The notes: generated by a model from the letters alone, not told the origin. A stretch of 64,000 nt of DNA from Symsagittifera roscoffensis (GCF_963678635.1 NC_087071.1:16117613-16181612), one strand, 5' to 3'. Positions 1-14,647 are shown, counted from the stretch's first letter. Program-made: numbers and translations.

Positions 1-3000
1 GTAAAGGAATATTCTAATTAAGTGGACTAATTGAGGCCTGAAAAACCAGTCTTAAATTACTTGAGGCTTCTAGCATCTCGAAAATAATTGCTTTTCGATT
101 AGTTAGAGAAATAATCCCTCATTCAGGCGTTTAAAACAGAGATAACCTACATGGTGCTAATTGTACAAAATGTACATAAAATTATACTGCCTTACCTTTG
201 AACTATTTTTTCACCATTCTATGAGCTCAAATCGTTGAAGCGTCCTTCCGCTCTACTTTATCCTCCAAAGACAAACAAATATTAGTGGTATCAGGCCACA
301 AGTATTATCTTACACGTATGAACAAAACCACTACTAACTGGAACTGCTCAAAGTATCACAATGATAAATGCCGAGCAACAGCAACTGCGGGTGGCCGAAC
401 CGAGAAGTCCCTTTCCTTCCTTCACTATGGAAACAACGAGATGGGGCAACATCCGGTTTTGCAAGAACAACAAATGCTGTGGAGGGCTGGCATTATAGAA
501 TACAGACATATTTTAGTGGTTCACGCCCTAGTATGTGGAAATTTATTGCAAACTCGCAAAAAGACGTCTTCCTTCAAAAACTTGAATTCCTTAAAGCCTC
601 AAGCGAGCATCAATTTACGAAAACAAAGAAAAGTACCGAGTCCTAAACGAGAAAGTGCATAAAATTATGCAGGTTTACGAAGAGAAAACTGATTTGCATT
701 TCTTTCGCGCTATTGCAAACTTAAACCTAGCTTTTTTTCATTTGATCTATGTATATATTTTAAAATTAAAATATTTGACATTTTTTTTGAGAAAAGACGT
801 CTCCTTGCAGCCTCCCGGAGAAGTAAAGAAACGCATTGACTTGACTCGCATTTGAAAAAGGCTGTCTCTGGCAATTTGATCCCGTTAATCGCTCTTTTGG
901 TGGGCCGCTAGGTTGGGATTAGGGGCTGGCAAACCCTTTAGACATTGCGTTGTATGCCGACATATCAAAGAAAAAAATTGACAAACATTAGATCGTTCGA
1001 AAACTCGTTAAGTTTTACTTTAAAAGGATTGCCGTTTGAAAAAAAAACTGAGATTAGATCGATCAAAGTTTTGGTCACAACTGATTTTCATTCCATAATT
1101 TTAATTTAAAATCAGCCAATTAATCTATTATTAACAAGGTTATTTTCAAGATCAAGTTTATTTTTGCAGAAAAAAAATCATTTTTGGTAAATAATTTGAA
1201 TCGTCCTGATTGAATTGGTTTTCAAATTCATATCAAAGTCTAGACTATCGGCAAGGTCACTTCTGATCAAATCTAAGCCGCATTTAGCAGCTTGCAAGTT
1301 ATTTTGTTTTGCTCCGCAAAAATTTTCGCAAGTAAAGCTTTGATGTTTACCGACGCTATGGTTCCGATTTCCTTTCAAGTAAGTTTCAGTTTGATTCTAA
1401 CAATTGGTTTTAAAAAGAAGTTAAATTGTAGTGGGGTATCTAATTCTGGGGTAAAGAAAAAGGTAGTTAAAAACGTGGAATGTTAAGCTTGGGAACCGAA
1501 GAGTTATGTCGTAAACCGGCTTCATGACCGACTTTTGGATAAACATTAACAGAATTTGAACAAAAGAATATATCTTTAAATATTGTTATTGTTTTCTCCG
1601 GTGGTGAAACCTAAAAACTTGCTTTTTGTTACTGCAGACCAGAATTAGCCTTTCATTTGGCAGATGAATTTACAGCATAGAAGCCAATTTAAAAAAACTA
1701 TTGAAATGGAATCTAATGAAACTATTGAAATGGTTAAAAACAGAAAGCTGATGAAAAAAGGCAAATGGCAAATGTACAAATTAAAAGATATAAAAACTTA
1801 GTGTTTCAAAACACCGGTTAACAGCAAAATATACTTGTTTTAAATGATAAAAAAACTGAAACAATCACTGATTTTTACGTATTTAATTTTTTTGGTTATC
1901 AATACGACAGTCGATTTGAAATCAAATACAAAATTTTATGTCGTGTTGCAAAAATCTGAATAAAAGAAAAAAAATACTGTAAGCAATTCTGTTCTCTTGT
2001 TGAGATTTTACAATTGTGAAAAAAAGTCTTCAGAATTTAGAACTTTTAGGCTAAAAGTAATGAGATTAATCAACAGTCAATCAAAAGTAAGAATTGGAAA
2101 AAAAAGTTCACAAAAATTGTAATGGAAAATCGAAAAAAAGAAGAAAATGTAAAACGATAAAAAAAGACAAAAACTTCAGAACAACATCACAAAATTTGAA
2201 AAAAATTGTAGCCAACACTCGGAACCCAGTCTTAAGCAAAACAAAACAAATTTTTCAAACCCAGCGCAGACGATTCTAGCAAGAAAAAGTAAAATTCATG
2301 AGCAGAAGTGAAGCAAAGCTTAGCACCACTGGCGATATACAGCAAACAAAACATAATGAGCTAGCTCAAACAAATTTCGATGAAGTTCATAAGAAAAAAT
2401 TGGTTGAAAAAAAGAAAGCATAAGCCGACAGTCTAGAAAAAAAACGGCTGACTGCTTTTGGCACTTTCAGATAAAGATACATTTATTTCATTGACACTTG
2501 AAAGAATATCCAAACTTAAATTTAAATTAACGGACGTTTTTTGATCCGAAGAACTTTTACCTGCTTATTTCAAAATTTTAAAAGCAAAATTATCTACCAT
2601 TCAGTTCAGATGCATATATTTGAAGCCACCAGAAAAATTCGAGACCAGAAAACTCTTACAAAGTTCTTTGAAAAGCTGTATTCTGGTAGGAAAAGTCTAG
2701 ATACCGATCATAAGACTATTACTCTCGCAAGGGTGAACTCTAATTCTTGAGTACAATTGAGTGAACAAGAATCATTTCGTTGATTGCGATAGGCATTTTT
2801 TGAAATTTCTTAAGTCTTTTAGGTTTTTGAGCACCTCATTTGAGCAACATTTTCCGGGGGAAAAAATACAAGGGACACAAATTAAGCTTTGGACTGTAAA
2901 ACATGCCATAAGGCTCAAACCGTGAAAAAACAAACAACTTAAGAAACCTAAATTTCAGCTGGCCGTTCATCGAAACCAGTAGAAACGATTTGTTCTAAGT

Positions 3001-3854
3001 GTTTGAACTTTAAAAAATGGCGAAAAGATAAAAAGTTCAAATCTAGCGCAAAAATAAAGAACTCATTTGTGGAAAATATCTTAGTTGCCATTTGAGGTGA
3101 ATTGTGGTGAAACAAGCACCCGGCATTAGTAATTATCTTCAATTCCTTCAATGGAGCTCCACTGAAAAAAAGACGGTGCGTTCCATGCTGTTGGTTTTTT
3201 CCTCGCAAGTGGACTGTTCGATAAAATTAAGTATATATCAGAAACTCTTTTCGAAAGTCTAACCGTAGCCATCAGATAGCTGGAAAGTTTCACTGATCAA
3301 CTGGAGACCAAATAATAACAGGCCAAGCTTTGCACTGGATATGTTGACAATTTTGTGTCTTTATGCTACAGGATTCCACAGATAAGTCTTTAAACATGTT
3401 CAGTTTTTGTCGGAACGATCAAAGTGAATGAAAGAACAAAAGAAGAAAAAATAGAGCGTCCTTGTCGCGGAATCCGCTTATAATTCACAAAATGCACAGT
3501 TTGGACTCGTAATGAAAAAAGACAAGGAGACTTTGAACCTTTGATCAGGAGATTTATCGCACTTCCTCAGATCTGCGACACCGACATTTGAAAAATCGCT
3601 AACACAAGCCACCAAAAAAAGGCTAAATGTTCAAATAAATTGCCAACGCTATGCAGCAGAAGTCTCACCAAATGAAAACAGATATAAAAGTAGCATGTAT
3701 TATGGCATCCCCGAAAACTTTGCATTTAATAAATTGGACAGCGTCAAGCCAAATAATGCATATATCATGCATTTCAAAAAAGTGCGAGTTATAACGAATT
3801 GGAGAAATTTGTTTTATTCTAGCGTTGTTTCAAACAAATAATTTTTATACGTTC
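1..3854. other. Gene-free AT-rich stretch
   Basis: I see no supportable gene here. The open frames are short and without family resemblance; the one near 2.1-2.3 kb is lysine-rich only because the DNA is A-rich. Around 3,480-3,770 the sequence resembles a dispersed repeat also seen near 8.2, 16.0 and 55.7 kb. Confidence 0.6.
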
Positions 3855-6800
3855 ATTTGAGGAAAAAAAAACTAAGTGAACCAAAATTCTCCGATGTCTC
3901 CATAAAAAGCAACTAGCGGCACAGTTTAAGCTAGAGGTGTGTGTTTGATATTGAACGAAGTTGCTATACTGATTGCCTAAAAATGTGACTTTAAAATTGA
4001 CTTTACCCAAAACCGTAATTGATTCTCTGTTAAAACAAGTGAGAACCAGCAACGAATTTGAAAATATTGAAACTTCCCAAGGGAATGACATTTCTCTTTC
4101 AAAAAAATGAAGATTCTCCTCTTCTGCAGGAAAAATTATCTCAATCGGTTCTTTCAATTGAACTTTTCATCTCAGATTTGATTGTGTAAATTTAAAAAAT
4201 TCAAAAAGTTTCTAAAAAACTGTCAATAGATTTCTGAAATCTTTAACTTTTTTCTGCAAAAAGCAAGTTGTGGCCGCTTAAGCAGCGAATACAACCAAAA
4301 TTGGGTTTCTTGATTGCAACCTCATAATTGCCACGTTAGTTTTTGCGTTAAGTCAAACAGTTTCCAAAAAACTGTCAAAGTTTCAAAACTTTGACGTATT
4401 TGAAAAGCAATATTTTTTAAATAAACATTGGGCGTTTTCTCACCTGTTGATTCGATTTAACCTATGGTATGAGATGTGGCCGGATAATTAGCGAGAAAAG
4501 CCCAACAAACGGTCAACATATCAAAAAATTTGACATTGCCGAGAATCATAGTTTTTTTCCGGAAGCCGCTTATGCCGAAGATTTTCACACAACCTGTATT
4601 TTCTTTTGAGCACAAAATTTAAGATTTGTGAGCTTAGTTCTCGAGAAAAGACAAAGTCGCGAAAGACAAAAAAATCAAAAATTTTTTTACTAATCAAAAG
4701 CCCATAAGTTTTGGTGTCAGAAAAAATTGGGCTAGCCATAATTCGTTCTTTGAATTGAAATCAAGGCAGGTTAGTTTTCGATAATATGGAAAAAGCTTGA
4801 GAAATGGTTTTAAAAAATTTTAAATTCCAAGGGCCATAACTTTGTGTGACAAAAATTGGCGCAACCGCTAATGCAAGGAGCTTTTCAAAACCGTTCTGTT
4901 CAACAAAAAATTTAAACTCAGATTTGGAGGGGTAGTTTTTGAGAAAACATAAAAAATCAAAACATGGGCCAAATTTTACTGCACAGAACATGGGCCAAAT
5001 TTTACACAGTAGGCTCTTGACAGAGGGTTCACGTAAAAAAAATTTGTGGCCATGCAGGCACACAGGTGAAAATGCGGTATTTCTCTTGAAACCACTTTTT
5101 TGAAAATCAGTAGAAGCTTCTCAAAAACTTAGAATTTTCCAATAAAATTAGAAACAATTTTCCATAACAAAAAAGAAATTTCATCAAGCCGATTGGTAAA
5201 CATACAACCAAGTTGAAAACAGTGGAGAGGATTGTTTAGATTTTGTTTCCGTTGAAACGACCCAAACTTAGGTCATAAAAAATAGGCCGAAATAATTTGA
5301 GCCGAGGAAGTTTTTTTAGCGAAACCGAAGGAAATAAAAAATCAAGGTAAGTAAAATTACAATTTATAGGAGTAAACCAAACACTAAAAGCAACACTAAG
5401 AAAAATTCGCGCAGCTAAAAAACGCCTCAAGATTTGACAACTAAGCCGGCAACAGATGCTCAGACAAATGAATGGCCATTTTATTTGAAATAGAATAATT
5501 CCCATTTGAAAACAAAAAACAGGTCCAGGCTAGATTCTAACGAACGACCTTCTAAATCTGGACAGATTCTAATCGTTACCTCCAGGCTATGTTGGCCGGG
5601 AAAGAAAAAAATTTTGAGTTCATTATGATTTGATAACCCTGGCTAATCGCAAGCATACAGGTTCCAAAAATCGACCAGAAATTCAAATTTTTGACTTTTA
5701 TTAGATTCATTATCTTTTGTCTACTAAAATATTGTAATAGCTTCTGCATTCCACATCTTGATTTTTAAATTAAAGCTTTCCGCACCCTGATATTCTAGAT
5801 AAACATTAATGTCAGATTTAGCTAGTGGTTTTAGAGAAAAGTATCCCGCAGAAAAAACATAATGAGACAGATTAGGCAGGAAAAAATCTAAGAACCATTT
5901 CAGTTTTAATGAATTGTCAGCCTCAGAATCAGCAGGTTAGTTTTTGAAGAAAAGAAATAAATTTCCACAAGACGGGCAAAAATCATTTCAAAAATTGGAC
6001 CCTTTCTAAGGCAAACGCAAGGCATAGCCGCTTGCGCAGGTAAGCTTCGCATACCCGATTTTTTCTTTCAGTTAAACCCTTTATCTCCAATTTGACAATG
6101 ATTTTTGAGAAGTCGAAATGTTTTAAAAATTAACCAAAGTTTCAAATAATAGCCTTTTTGAGGTCAAAACTTTTTCTACCGAAATTAGGGATTAGCCGCT
6201 AGACAAGGATAGATTCCCATAATTTGTTTTTTTTCGACTAAATCCTTCATTTCAGAATTGTGCATGCAAATTTTAAGAAAATGAAAAAAAAGTACAAATC
6301 AATCTCTCCCTACTTAAATTTCGAAGGATGTAGAACGTGAAGTAAAATTAAAAGAGACTAGCGTGTAACGCACCTCCGGTGCTTCGAATTTTCAACAAGT
6401 CAAAAAACTATTCTTTGAGTGTACTCTGACAGCACCCAATTACAGGGTTCGTAATTACAAATTTTGCAAAGTTTTTTTTTCAAGTTTTTTACACAAACTT
6501 TGAAGAACCATAAAATTTTGTGAAGTTTTATGTAATTTTTTCGAAAAATTTAAAATGAACTGAAAAACGTCACATCTGAGAAAGTGAAAGCAATTGAGCA
6601 GTCGCACTTGGACGGAATATTTGTAACTACTGAGAATACTCTTAAAGTACCCAACTCCAACGTTGGGAAATTCAAATTTTGAGAAACTTCACCTTTAGTT
6701 TTCTTAAAAAAAGGCTTTCCCATCTCGAAAACTACAAAACGTGGAGCAGTCTTTTTTGATGGCAAAATTCGCAATCTTTGAAAGTGCACAATTACAGGGT

Positions 6801-7560
6801 TGGTAACTTCACTTTAACGAATTATTTTGTAATTTGAGTTTTCTGAAAATTTCCAAAAAAATCACAAAAATCATCGTATCTCTTAAACAAAATGATTGGG
6901 CATTCTTAAGCTTTCAGGAAAAATTTGAAAAGAACCTAAATAAATGTAATATCTCGAAAACTACAAGAAGTTGAGCAGCCATATTCAGAGGCAAGATTAG
7001 CAACCCATTGAGAGTACCCTCACAGTTTCCAATAACAGGATTGAGATATTCAAACTTTTGGAAAAATTTTAACATTTAGGTTTTTTTTTATTTCGGTGAA
7101 AATCATAAAAAACTCCATATCTGGAAAATTACAAGGATTTGAGCAGTCATAATTGGCGGTAAAATTTGCAACTCCTGAGAGTACCCTGACAGAGTCTCAG
7201 TACAGAGATGGTAATTTCAAGTTTTGTGAAGTTTTTTATATCTAAGTTTGAAATATGTAAAATTTTACAAAAAGTCCAAAAAAACATCATATCTCGAAAA
7301 CTACAAGGATTTGAGACGCCATAATCAGAGGCAAGATTCGCAAACCTTGGAAGTAGCCTCACATTATCCCATTATCCAAAAAGAGGATTGAGATCTTCAC
7401 TTAAAGTTTTCGAAAAATTCATAAAAAACGTAATATCTGAAAAATAATACTGAAAAATAAATGACCTTGCGGAAAACTAATTGAAGTAAGCATTGCACTA
7501 ACGGAAATTTTCGTAAGCATTGCAATATATGATATAGCTTAAACATGAAATTTTTTTTCG
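3855..7560. repeat. Large direct duplication, copy 1
   Basis: This block matches 8,552-12,630 in the same orientation with an offset drifting from about 4,700 to 4,650 bp, so small indels separate the copies. Long stretches are nearly identical, for example around 4,460 and 9,163, and around 5,240 and 9,930. The left half (about 4.5-5.1 kb) contains degenerate units of roughly 110-150 bp containing 'gggccataa...ttgggc...ccgct'. The right half contains another degenerate tandem repeat. I see no coding capacity. Confidence 0.85.
6370..7440. repeat. Degenerate satellite-like tandem repeat, array 1
   Basis: About six diverged units of roughly 145-190 bp lie head to tail. Each has a core like 'atctcgaaaactacaagga' followed by 'gagcag' and, about 50 bp on, 'gagagtaccctgacag' and 'caattacaggg'. 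The units are far more diverged from each other than array 1 is from array 2 (11,030-12,330), so the units arose before the large duplication. Confidence 0.7.
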
Positions 7561-8551
7561 CGAACTAATGGATAAGCCTGCTTACATTTTTCGAGTTATG
7601 CAAAAAGATTTTTCTACCATACACTGTTTTTACCAGAAATGGTCGATTATTATCTGGGTCGGGGGTAGTCGGAACGCCAAAGAATATTATATTAACATTT
7701 ACTTTTTTGAATTTCAAAAATTATTTATATTTTACACCTTTTTGATCAAACTGACTCGCACTGAGCAACGTTCATCAATGGGTAATTTTTTCATTTTGCG
7801 ACTTAACACTAAAACCCATTTCCAAAACAGTTAGTCGTGTTATTTTTCATCTCAATTGCTTTTTCGCTAACAGAGAGCAAAAGAGCCTAGCTTTCACTTC
7901 AGAAGCCAAGTTACGCTTCGCAAACACATGCGAGGAAAATGCGAAAAAGAGCCCTAAACAGGCAAAACGAAGTGAAATGAGGAAAAGAATAAAAAAAAAA
8001 CCTTGAATTTTTTTTTCGTTGAAATGAAGAGTATCACGTTCTCACACCTTTTCCACGACCGCTTGTAGTTTTACTTAAGCTAGTCACCAATGAACAGCTA
8101 CAGTTTCTTTCAAAATGCCAGTTTTATGCAGCAAAATATCGATCCAAAAAACTAAGAAAAGATTCCGAATTTGAATATCCGACCTGTTTATTAAGAGTCT
8201 CACGTCTTCGCATCTGCGCCACGTTCACTTGCGATAAAATTAATAGCCCAGTTAATGCTGGATCTAGCCATTTTAATATTTTTAATCATATAGTGTACGG
8301 ATACGGAAATGCTTTTTTTTCTTCAGAATTACAGCTCAACCCTAGTGTTTCTCTGCTTTAATAGGAGAATAAACGCTTAATTTAAGTAGAAAACTACTAA
8401 TCGCTCTTCCACTTCAAGTCTTTGTTTCAGATTTGACGGTGTATTTCTTGGAAAAAGAGAGAAAACACAAAGGCGAAACGGAGCTTCGCCTCAATTGCGA
8501 TACATCACAAACAAAAAAAACTTAACTTGAGTCTCAAAAAAATTTAAATGT
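7561..8551. other. Spacer between the two duplication copies
   Basis: No gene is supported. Part of it (about 7,860-8,250) contains a dispersed repeat with 'cgcttcgcaaacac' and 'cttcgcatctgcgcc', found again near 15.9-16.1 and 55.55-55.8 kb. An open frame at 7,568-7,834 has no recognisable product. Confidence 0.5.
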
Positions 8552-11500
8552 TGAAAAAAACTAAGTGAACCAAAGTTTTCCGATGTCTCCATAAAAAGCA
8601 ACTAGCGGCACAGCTTAAGCTAGAGGTGTGTGTTTGATATTGAAGGAAGTTGCTATACTGATTGCCTAAAAATATGACTTTAAAATTGACTTTACCCAAA
8701 ACCGCAATTGTTTCTCTGTTAAAACAAGTGAGAACCAGCAACGAAATTGAAAAGAATCAAAATTCCCAAAGAAATAACATTTCTCTGTCAAAAAAATGAG
8801 GATTCTCTTCTTCTGCAGGAAAAGTTATCACAATCGGTTCTTTCAATTGAACTTTTCATCTCAGATTTGATTGTGTAAATTTAAAAAAAATCAAAAAGTT
8901 TCTACAAAACTGTCAAAAGATTTCTGAAATTTTTAACTTTTTTCTGCAAAAAGCAAGTTGTGGCCATTTAAGCAGCGAATACACCCAAAATTGGGTTGCT
9001 TGATTGCAATCTCAGAATTGCCACGTTAGTTTTTGCGTTAAGTAAAACTGTTTCCAAAAAACTGTCAAAGTTTCAAAACTTTGACGTATTTGAAAAGCAT
9101 CTTTTGAAAAGCAACCTTTTTCTTAAACATTGGGCATTTTCTCACCTGTTGTTTCGATTTAACCTATGGTATGAGATGTGGCCGGATAATTAGCGAGAAA
9201 AGCCCAAAAAACGGTCAATAGATCAAAAAATTTGACATTGCCGAGAATCATAGTTTTTTTCCGGAAGTCGCTTATGCCGAAGATTTTCACAACCTGTATT
9301 TTCGTTTGAGCACAAAATTTCAGATTTGTGAGCTTAGTTTTCGAGAAAAGTTAAGGTCGCGGAAAGACAAAAAAATCAAACATTTTTTGACTAAACCAAG
9401 GCCCATAAGTTTTGGTGTCAGAAAAAATTGGGCTAGCCATAATTCGTTCTTTGAATTGAACTCAAGGCAGGGTAGTTTTCGATAATATGGAAAAAGCTTG
9501 AGAAATGATTAAAAATACAAAAATTTGAAATTCCGAGGGCCATAACTTTGTGTGACAAAAATTGGCGCAACCGCTAAAGCAAGGAGCTTTTCAAAATCGT
9601 TCTGTTCAACAATAATTTTAAACTCAGATTTGGAGGGGTAGTTTTTGAGAAAAAAAAAAAAAAAAAAACATGGGCCAAATTTTACCGCACAGAATAGAGT
9701 AGGCTCTAGACAGAGGGTTCACGTGAAAAAAAATTGGGCCATGCAGGCACACAGGTGAAAATGCGGTATTTCACTTGAAACCACTTTTTTTGAAAATCAG
9801 TAGAAGCTTCTCAAAAAATTAAAATTTTCCAATAAAATTAGAAACAATTTTCTATAACAAAAAAGAAATTTCAACAAGCCGATTGGTAAACATACAACCA
9901 AGTTGAAAACAGTGGAGAGGATTGTTTAGATTTTGTTTCCGTTGAAACGACCCAAACTTAGGTCATAAAAAATAGGCCGAAATAATTTGAGCCGAGGAAG
10001 TTTTTTTAGCGAAACCGAAGGAAATAAAAAATCAACGTAAGTAAAATTACAATTTATAGGAGTAAACCAAACACTAAAAGCAACACTAAGAAAAATTCGC
10101 GCAGCTAAAAAACACCTCAAGATTTGACAACTAGGCCGGCAACAGATACTCAGACAAATAAACGGCCATTTTATTTGAAATAGAATAATTCCTATTTGAA
10201 AACAAAAAAACAGGTCCAGGCTAGATTCTAACCAGGGACCTTCTAATTCAGGACAGATTCTAATCGTTACCTCTAGGCAATGTTGACCGGGAAAAAAAAT
10301 TTTGAGTTCATTATGATTTGATAACGCTGGCTAATCGCAAGCATACAGGTTCCAAAAATCGATCAGAAATTCAAATTTTTGACTTTTATCAAATTCATAA
10401 ATTTTTGTCTATTAAAACGTGGTAATAGCTTCTGCATTTCACATCCCTGATTTTTAAATTAAAGCTTTCTGCACCCTGATATTGTAGATAAACATTAAAA
10501 TCAGAATAAGCTAGTGGTTTTAGAGAATAGTATTCCGCAGAAAAAAAACATGAAACAAATTACGCATGAAAAAATCAGAATCATCAGGTTAGTTTTTGAA
10601 GAAATGAATTAACTTTCCAAAATACGGGCTAATTCATTTCAAAATTGGACACTTTCTAAGGCAAACGCAAGGCATAGCCGTTTGCGCAGGTAAGATTTGC
10701 ATACCTGATTTTTTCTTTCAGTTAAACCCTTTACCTCCGATTTGACAGTGGTTTTTGATAAGTCAACGTTTTAAAAATTAACCAAAATTTCAAATAATAG
10801 CCTTGTTTGAGGTCAAAACTTTTTTTACCGAAATTAGGGAATAGCCACTAGACAAGGAGAGATTCCCATAAATTGCTTTTTTTCGACTAAACCCTTCATT
10901 TCAGAATTGTGCATACAAAACTTAAGAAAATGAAAAAAAAATCAAAATCTATCTCTCCCTACTTAAATTTCGAAGGATGTAGAACGTGAAGTAAAATTAA
11001 AAGTGACTAGCGTGTAACGCACCTCCGGTGCTTCGAATTTTCAACAATTCAAAAAACTTTTTTTTGAGTGTACTCTGACAGCACCCAATTACAGGGTTCG
11101 TAATTACAAATTTTGCAAAGTTTTTTTTTCAAGTTTTTTTTAAACAAATTTTGAAGAAATATTAAATTTTGTGAAGTTTTATGTCAGTTCTTCGAAAAAT
11201 TTAAAATGAACTAAAAAACGTCACATCTTGGAAACTGAAAGTAATTGAGCAGTCGCACTTGGACGGAATTTTTGTAACTACTAAGAGTACTCTTACAGTA
11301 CCCAACTCCAACGTTGGGAAATTCAAATTTTGAGAAACTTCACCTTAAGGTTTCTTAAAAAAAGGCATTCACATCTCGAAAACTGCAAAAAGTGGAGCAG
11401 TCTTTTTTGATGGCAAAATTCGCAATCTTTGAAAGTGCACAATTACAGGGTTGGTAACTTCACTTTAACGAATTATTTTGTAATTTGAGTTTTCTGAAAA

Positions 11501-12630
11501 TTTCCAAAAAAATCAATAAAATCATCGTATCTCTTAAACAAAATGATTGGGCATTCTTAAGCTTTCAGGAAAAACTTGAAAAGAACCTAAATAAATGTAA
11601 TATCTCGAAAACTACAAGAAGTTGAGCAGCCATATTCAGAGGCAAGATTAGAAACCCATTGAGAGTACCCTCACAGATTCCATTAACAGGATTGAGATCT
11701 TCAAACTTTTGGATTTTTTAATTTTTAAGTTTTTTTTTTAAATTTCGTAGAAAATCAGAAAAAACGCCATATCTGGAAAATTTACAAGGATTTGAGCAGT
11801 CATAATTGGCGGCAAAATTTCCAACTCCTGAGAGTACCCTGACAGAGTCTCACCACAGAGATGGTAATTTCAAGTTTTGTGAAGTTTTTTATATCTAAGT
11901 TTGAAATATATAAAATTTTACAAAAAGTCCAAAAAAACATCATGTCTCGAAAACTACAAGGATTTGAGCAGCCATAATCAGAGACAAGATTCGCAAACCT
12001 TGGAAGTAGCCTCACAATATCCAAAAACAGGATTGAGATCTTCAACGTTTTGGAAATTTTCAAAATCTAAGTTTTTGAAAAAATCATAAAAAACGTAATA
12101 TCTCAAAAACTACAAGTATTTGAGAAATGAGAATTAGAGGCAAGGTTCGCAACCTCTGAGAGTACCCTGACAGCGCCCAATTACAGGGTGAGAATTTCGA
12201 AATTGCCTTTCTCGTGCACTATAAGGATTTGGTTTTTCATATATGGAGGCCAGAATCGCAAAACCTGGGAAAACTCTGATAATATCCTACTATTGGGTTG
12301 CTTATTTCAAACTTGATGAAATAAACACTGTATTTAAACTGGAAAATCGAAAAAAAACCTTAACCTTTGCAATATACGATTAAGTGAAAAAATTCTTGTT
12401 AAACATGCAAAAATAATACGTTGAAAAAGCTTAAGCATGGCGAGATAGTGAAGCCCGCATTTAAATATATAATAGATAATAGACGAAGACAGTCATAATC
12501 AAATTAAGACAGACTAAATTTGACCTCGAAAAAAAATACTGAAAAATGAAAAAAATCTTGCGGAAAACTAATTGGAAAATTTTCTTAAGCATTGCAATAT
12601 ATGACATAGCTTAAACATGAAAAAATTCTT
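8552..12630. repeat. Large direct duplication, copy 2
   Basis: Second copy of 3,855-7,560 in the same orientation. It is about 370 bp longer near its right end (roughly 12,110-12,530), through extra satellite-like units and an AT-rich piece. It ends in the sequence 'aagcattgcaatatatga', which also closes copy 1 at about 7,535. No coding sequence is supported. Confidence 0.85.
11030..12330. repeat. Degenerate satellite-like tandem repeat, array 2
   Basis: About seven units of 145-175 bp. Unit cores of the 'atctcgaaaactacaag' type occur near 11,224, 11,371, 11,602, 11,769, 11,943 and 12,101, with a shortened one near 11,528. Orthologous to the array in copy 1, with at least one extra unit. Confidence 0.7.
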
Positions 12631-14640
12631 TCGTTAAACATGCAAAATTATTATGCTTAAACATGGAAGATAGCTGTCACTCGCATTTAAATATAGTATA
12701 GACTAGCGATATATGCAGTCACATAGAAGAGCAGCCGGTTTTTTCATGGGTACCATTTTTGTAAATTAGTACCGTAGTTTTTGAGAAAATTTAATGAAAT
12801 TTCTGCGAAAAGCAAAAAATTTACTGAGCGTTGCAAAAAAAAACGAAAAACAAACCTCACATTTTTATAATACATATGCCATGAAATTGTTCATGCTTAA
12901 ATATGATTAAATTGAAAGTGCTAGCAAATGAGCTCTTTCATCAGCGACTTAGGTTAGAAAAAAATCTTCGCTTGTAATGAATGACCCTCATTTCGTAAGA
13001 TTTCAGACCTTTTTTATTTTGAAATAATTAGATCTCGTTCAGGAAATACAATATGTTGTTCTATGAAACTCCGGCATTTTGTCAACACAGTAAATGAATC
13101 CTGTTTCTCGTTTCTTGAAAAAATCTATCTGATTTGATAATTTTTGCATCGAATTTTATTTACAAAAATAACATCTGGTTACGAGTTCATTTGCACTACA
13201 AAGTACAGTGAAACAGTAAGTCTGAGTTGGTCTGTAGTTACGTGCGCCATCAGATCAGATGAAACATCTACAAATTTAAGAGCACTGATAATCAGAACAA
13301 TTCTTTTCGTTTCATCTTCTAAATCTTTATATGAAGTAAACAGAAATAGAAAGACTCAATTGATCGACGATTGTAAAACTTATGTACATTTTGAGTCCGC
13401 TAAGGAAAAGAAAAGAATTAGTTCAGATTACTTTACAGAGCTAAGTAGGTTATATGACAAAACAAACGACTGAGACAACAAATTCAACAAATAAACGAGC
13501 TGATTGAAACAAATGACAACTTTTGCGACTAGATTTCCAGTGAAGTTTTTTTTATTTCGAGCTTTCTGAAGTTTCCAGTTTTATCAATTGTCAGTTATCT
13601 GTATTTACGAACTGAATTGTTAATTTATCATTTACAGATTTGTATTTCAATTTTTAATTTCCCAATTAGAATATTTACAAATTTATAAATCTGCAAAATC
13701 TGATAACTATATATCTAACTTGTTTACTATTGCTACTACACTAATACACGGAATTTAAGAATGCAGACAAATTAAATACCGATACAAAAAATGCCGATTT
13801 CATAATCTATTTTGAAAAAAAACGAAGGCCTAAATAATCGCTTTGGCCATTTTTGATTCCGGCTAGAGAAAAAAATCAAAATCCGTATAAAAACTATATT
13901 GATGTGCTCGTTTAATTTTAACCTAATCAGATTTTGCAAAAATAAAAAAAAAGATCTGCCCTTTAGAGTTTCGGGTCATAAACTTGTCTGCTAATTAGAT
14001 TCTAACTTCGTTTGTGGAATAAAACGGATATTTGATATGGACACCAACACAGATGAATGCACAACTTTTTCTGTTAATATGTGACCAGTTAAAAGAAGTA
14101 TTAGCACAAAATAGCAAGCACTAATCTAGCGATTTGACTCTGGGTTTGATGCAAAAATAATGCCCGTTTTCTCATTGATTGAAAGATTTCGCAACGAATT
14201 CCATATTGTCAAACGACAAATATCAACTTTTAAGCAGGCGAACGGAATAAAGTAACAAATTCAGACGAAAAAATGCAAGCAAACAGAAAAAAATCTGAAA
14301 AAATTGCATTCAATTTGCTTCTTTTTATTTTTCAATACAGCTCGAAAAAATCTAAAACCCTTTGTCAAATTACGTTCATATTAGCTACTGCATACAGTAT
14401 TCAGTTTAGTCTGTGACCGTTTTAAAGTAAGTGGATAAATCTACTAACTAGTTAAAGGGTTACAATAAGTTTGTTTGGTTTATAAATCATAATCGAATCA
14501 GCATCATTTCATAAGCTGCGCGGAGTTATAATAATGAGCCATGTAATGTAGATCTTTTTTTTTCTCTTCGATGGGCGGTTTGGGTTGAGGCATCGTAGGG
14601 TGGGTTAACTAGGGTTCGGTTTCTTCCGGGAGGGGTTGTA
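12631..14640. other. Gene-free region downstream of the kinase gene
   Basis: AT-rich sequence with no supportable gene. An open frame at 13,144-13,473 (109 codons) shows no domain, no splice context and no biased composition beyond the local AT content, so I do not call it. Confidence 0.5.
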
Positions 14641-14647
14641 TGTATAT

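Noticed and set aside
2094-2279. Lys/Arg-rich 61-codon open frame
   Set aside because: The composition follows from local A-richness; no motif and no context.
13144-13473. 109-codon open frame left of the kinase
   Set aside because: No domain, start context or repeat homology; within the length expected by chance in this much sequence.
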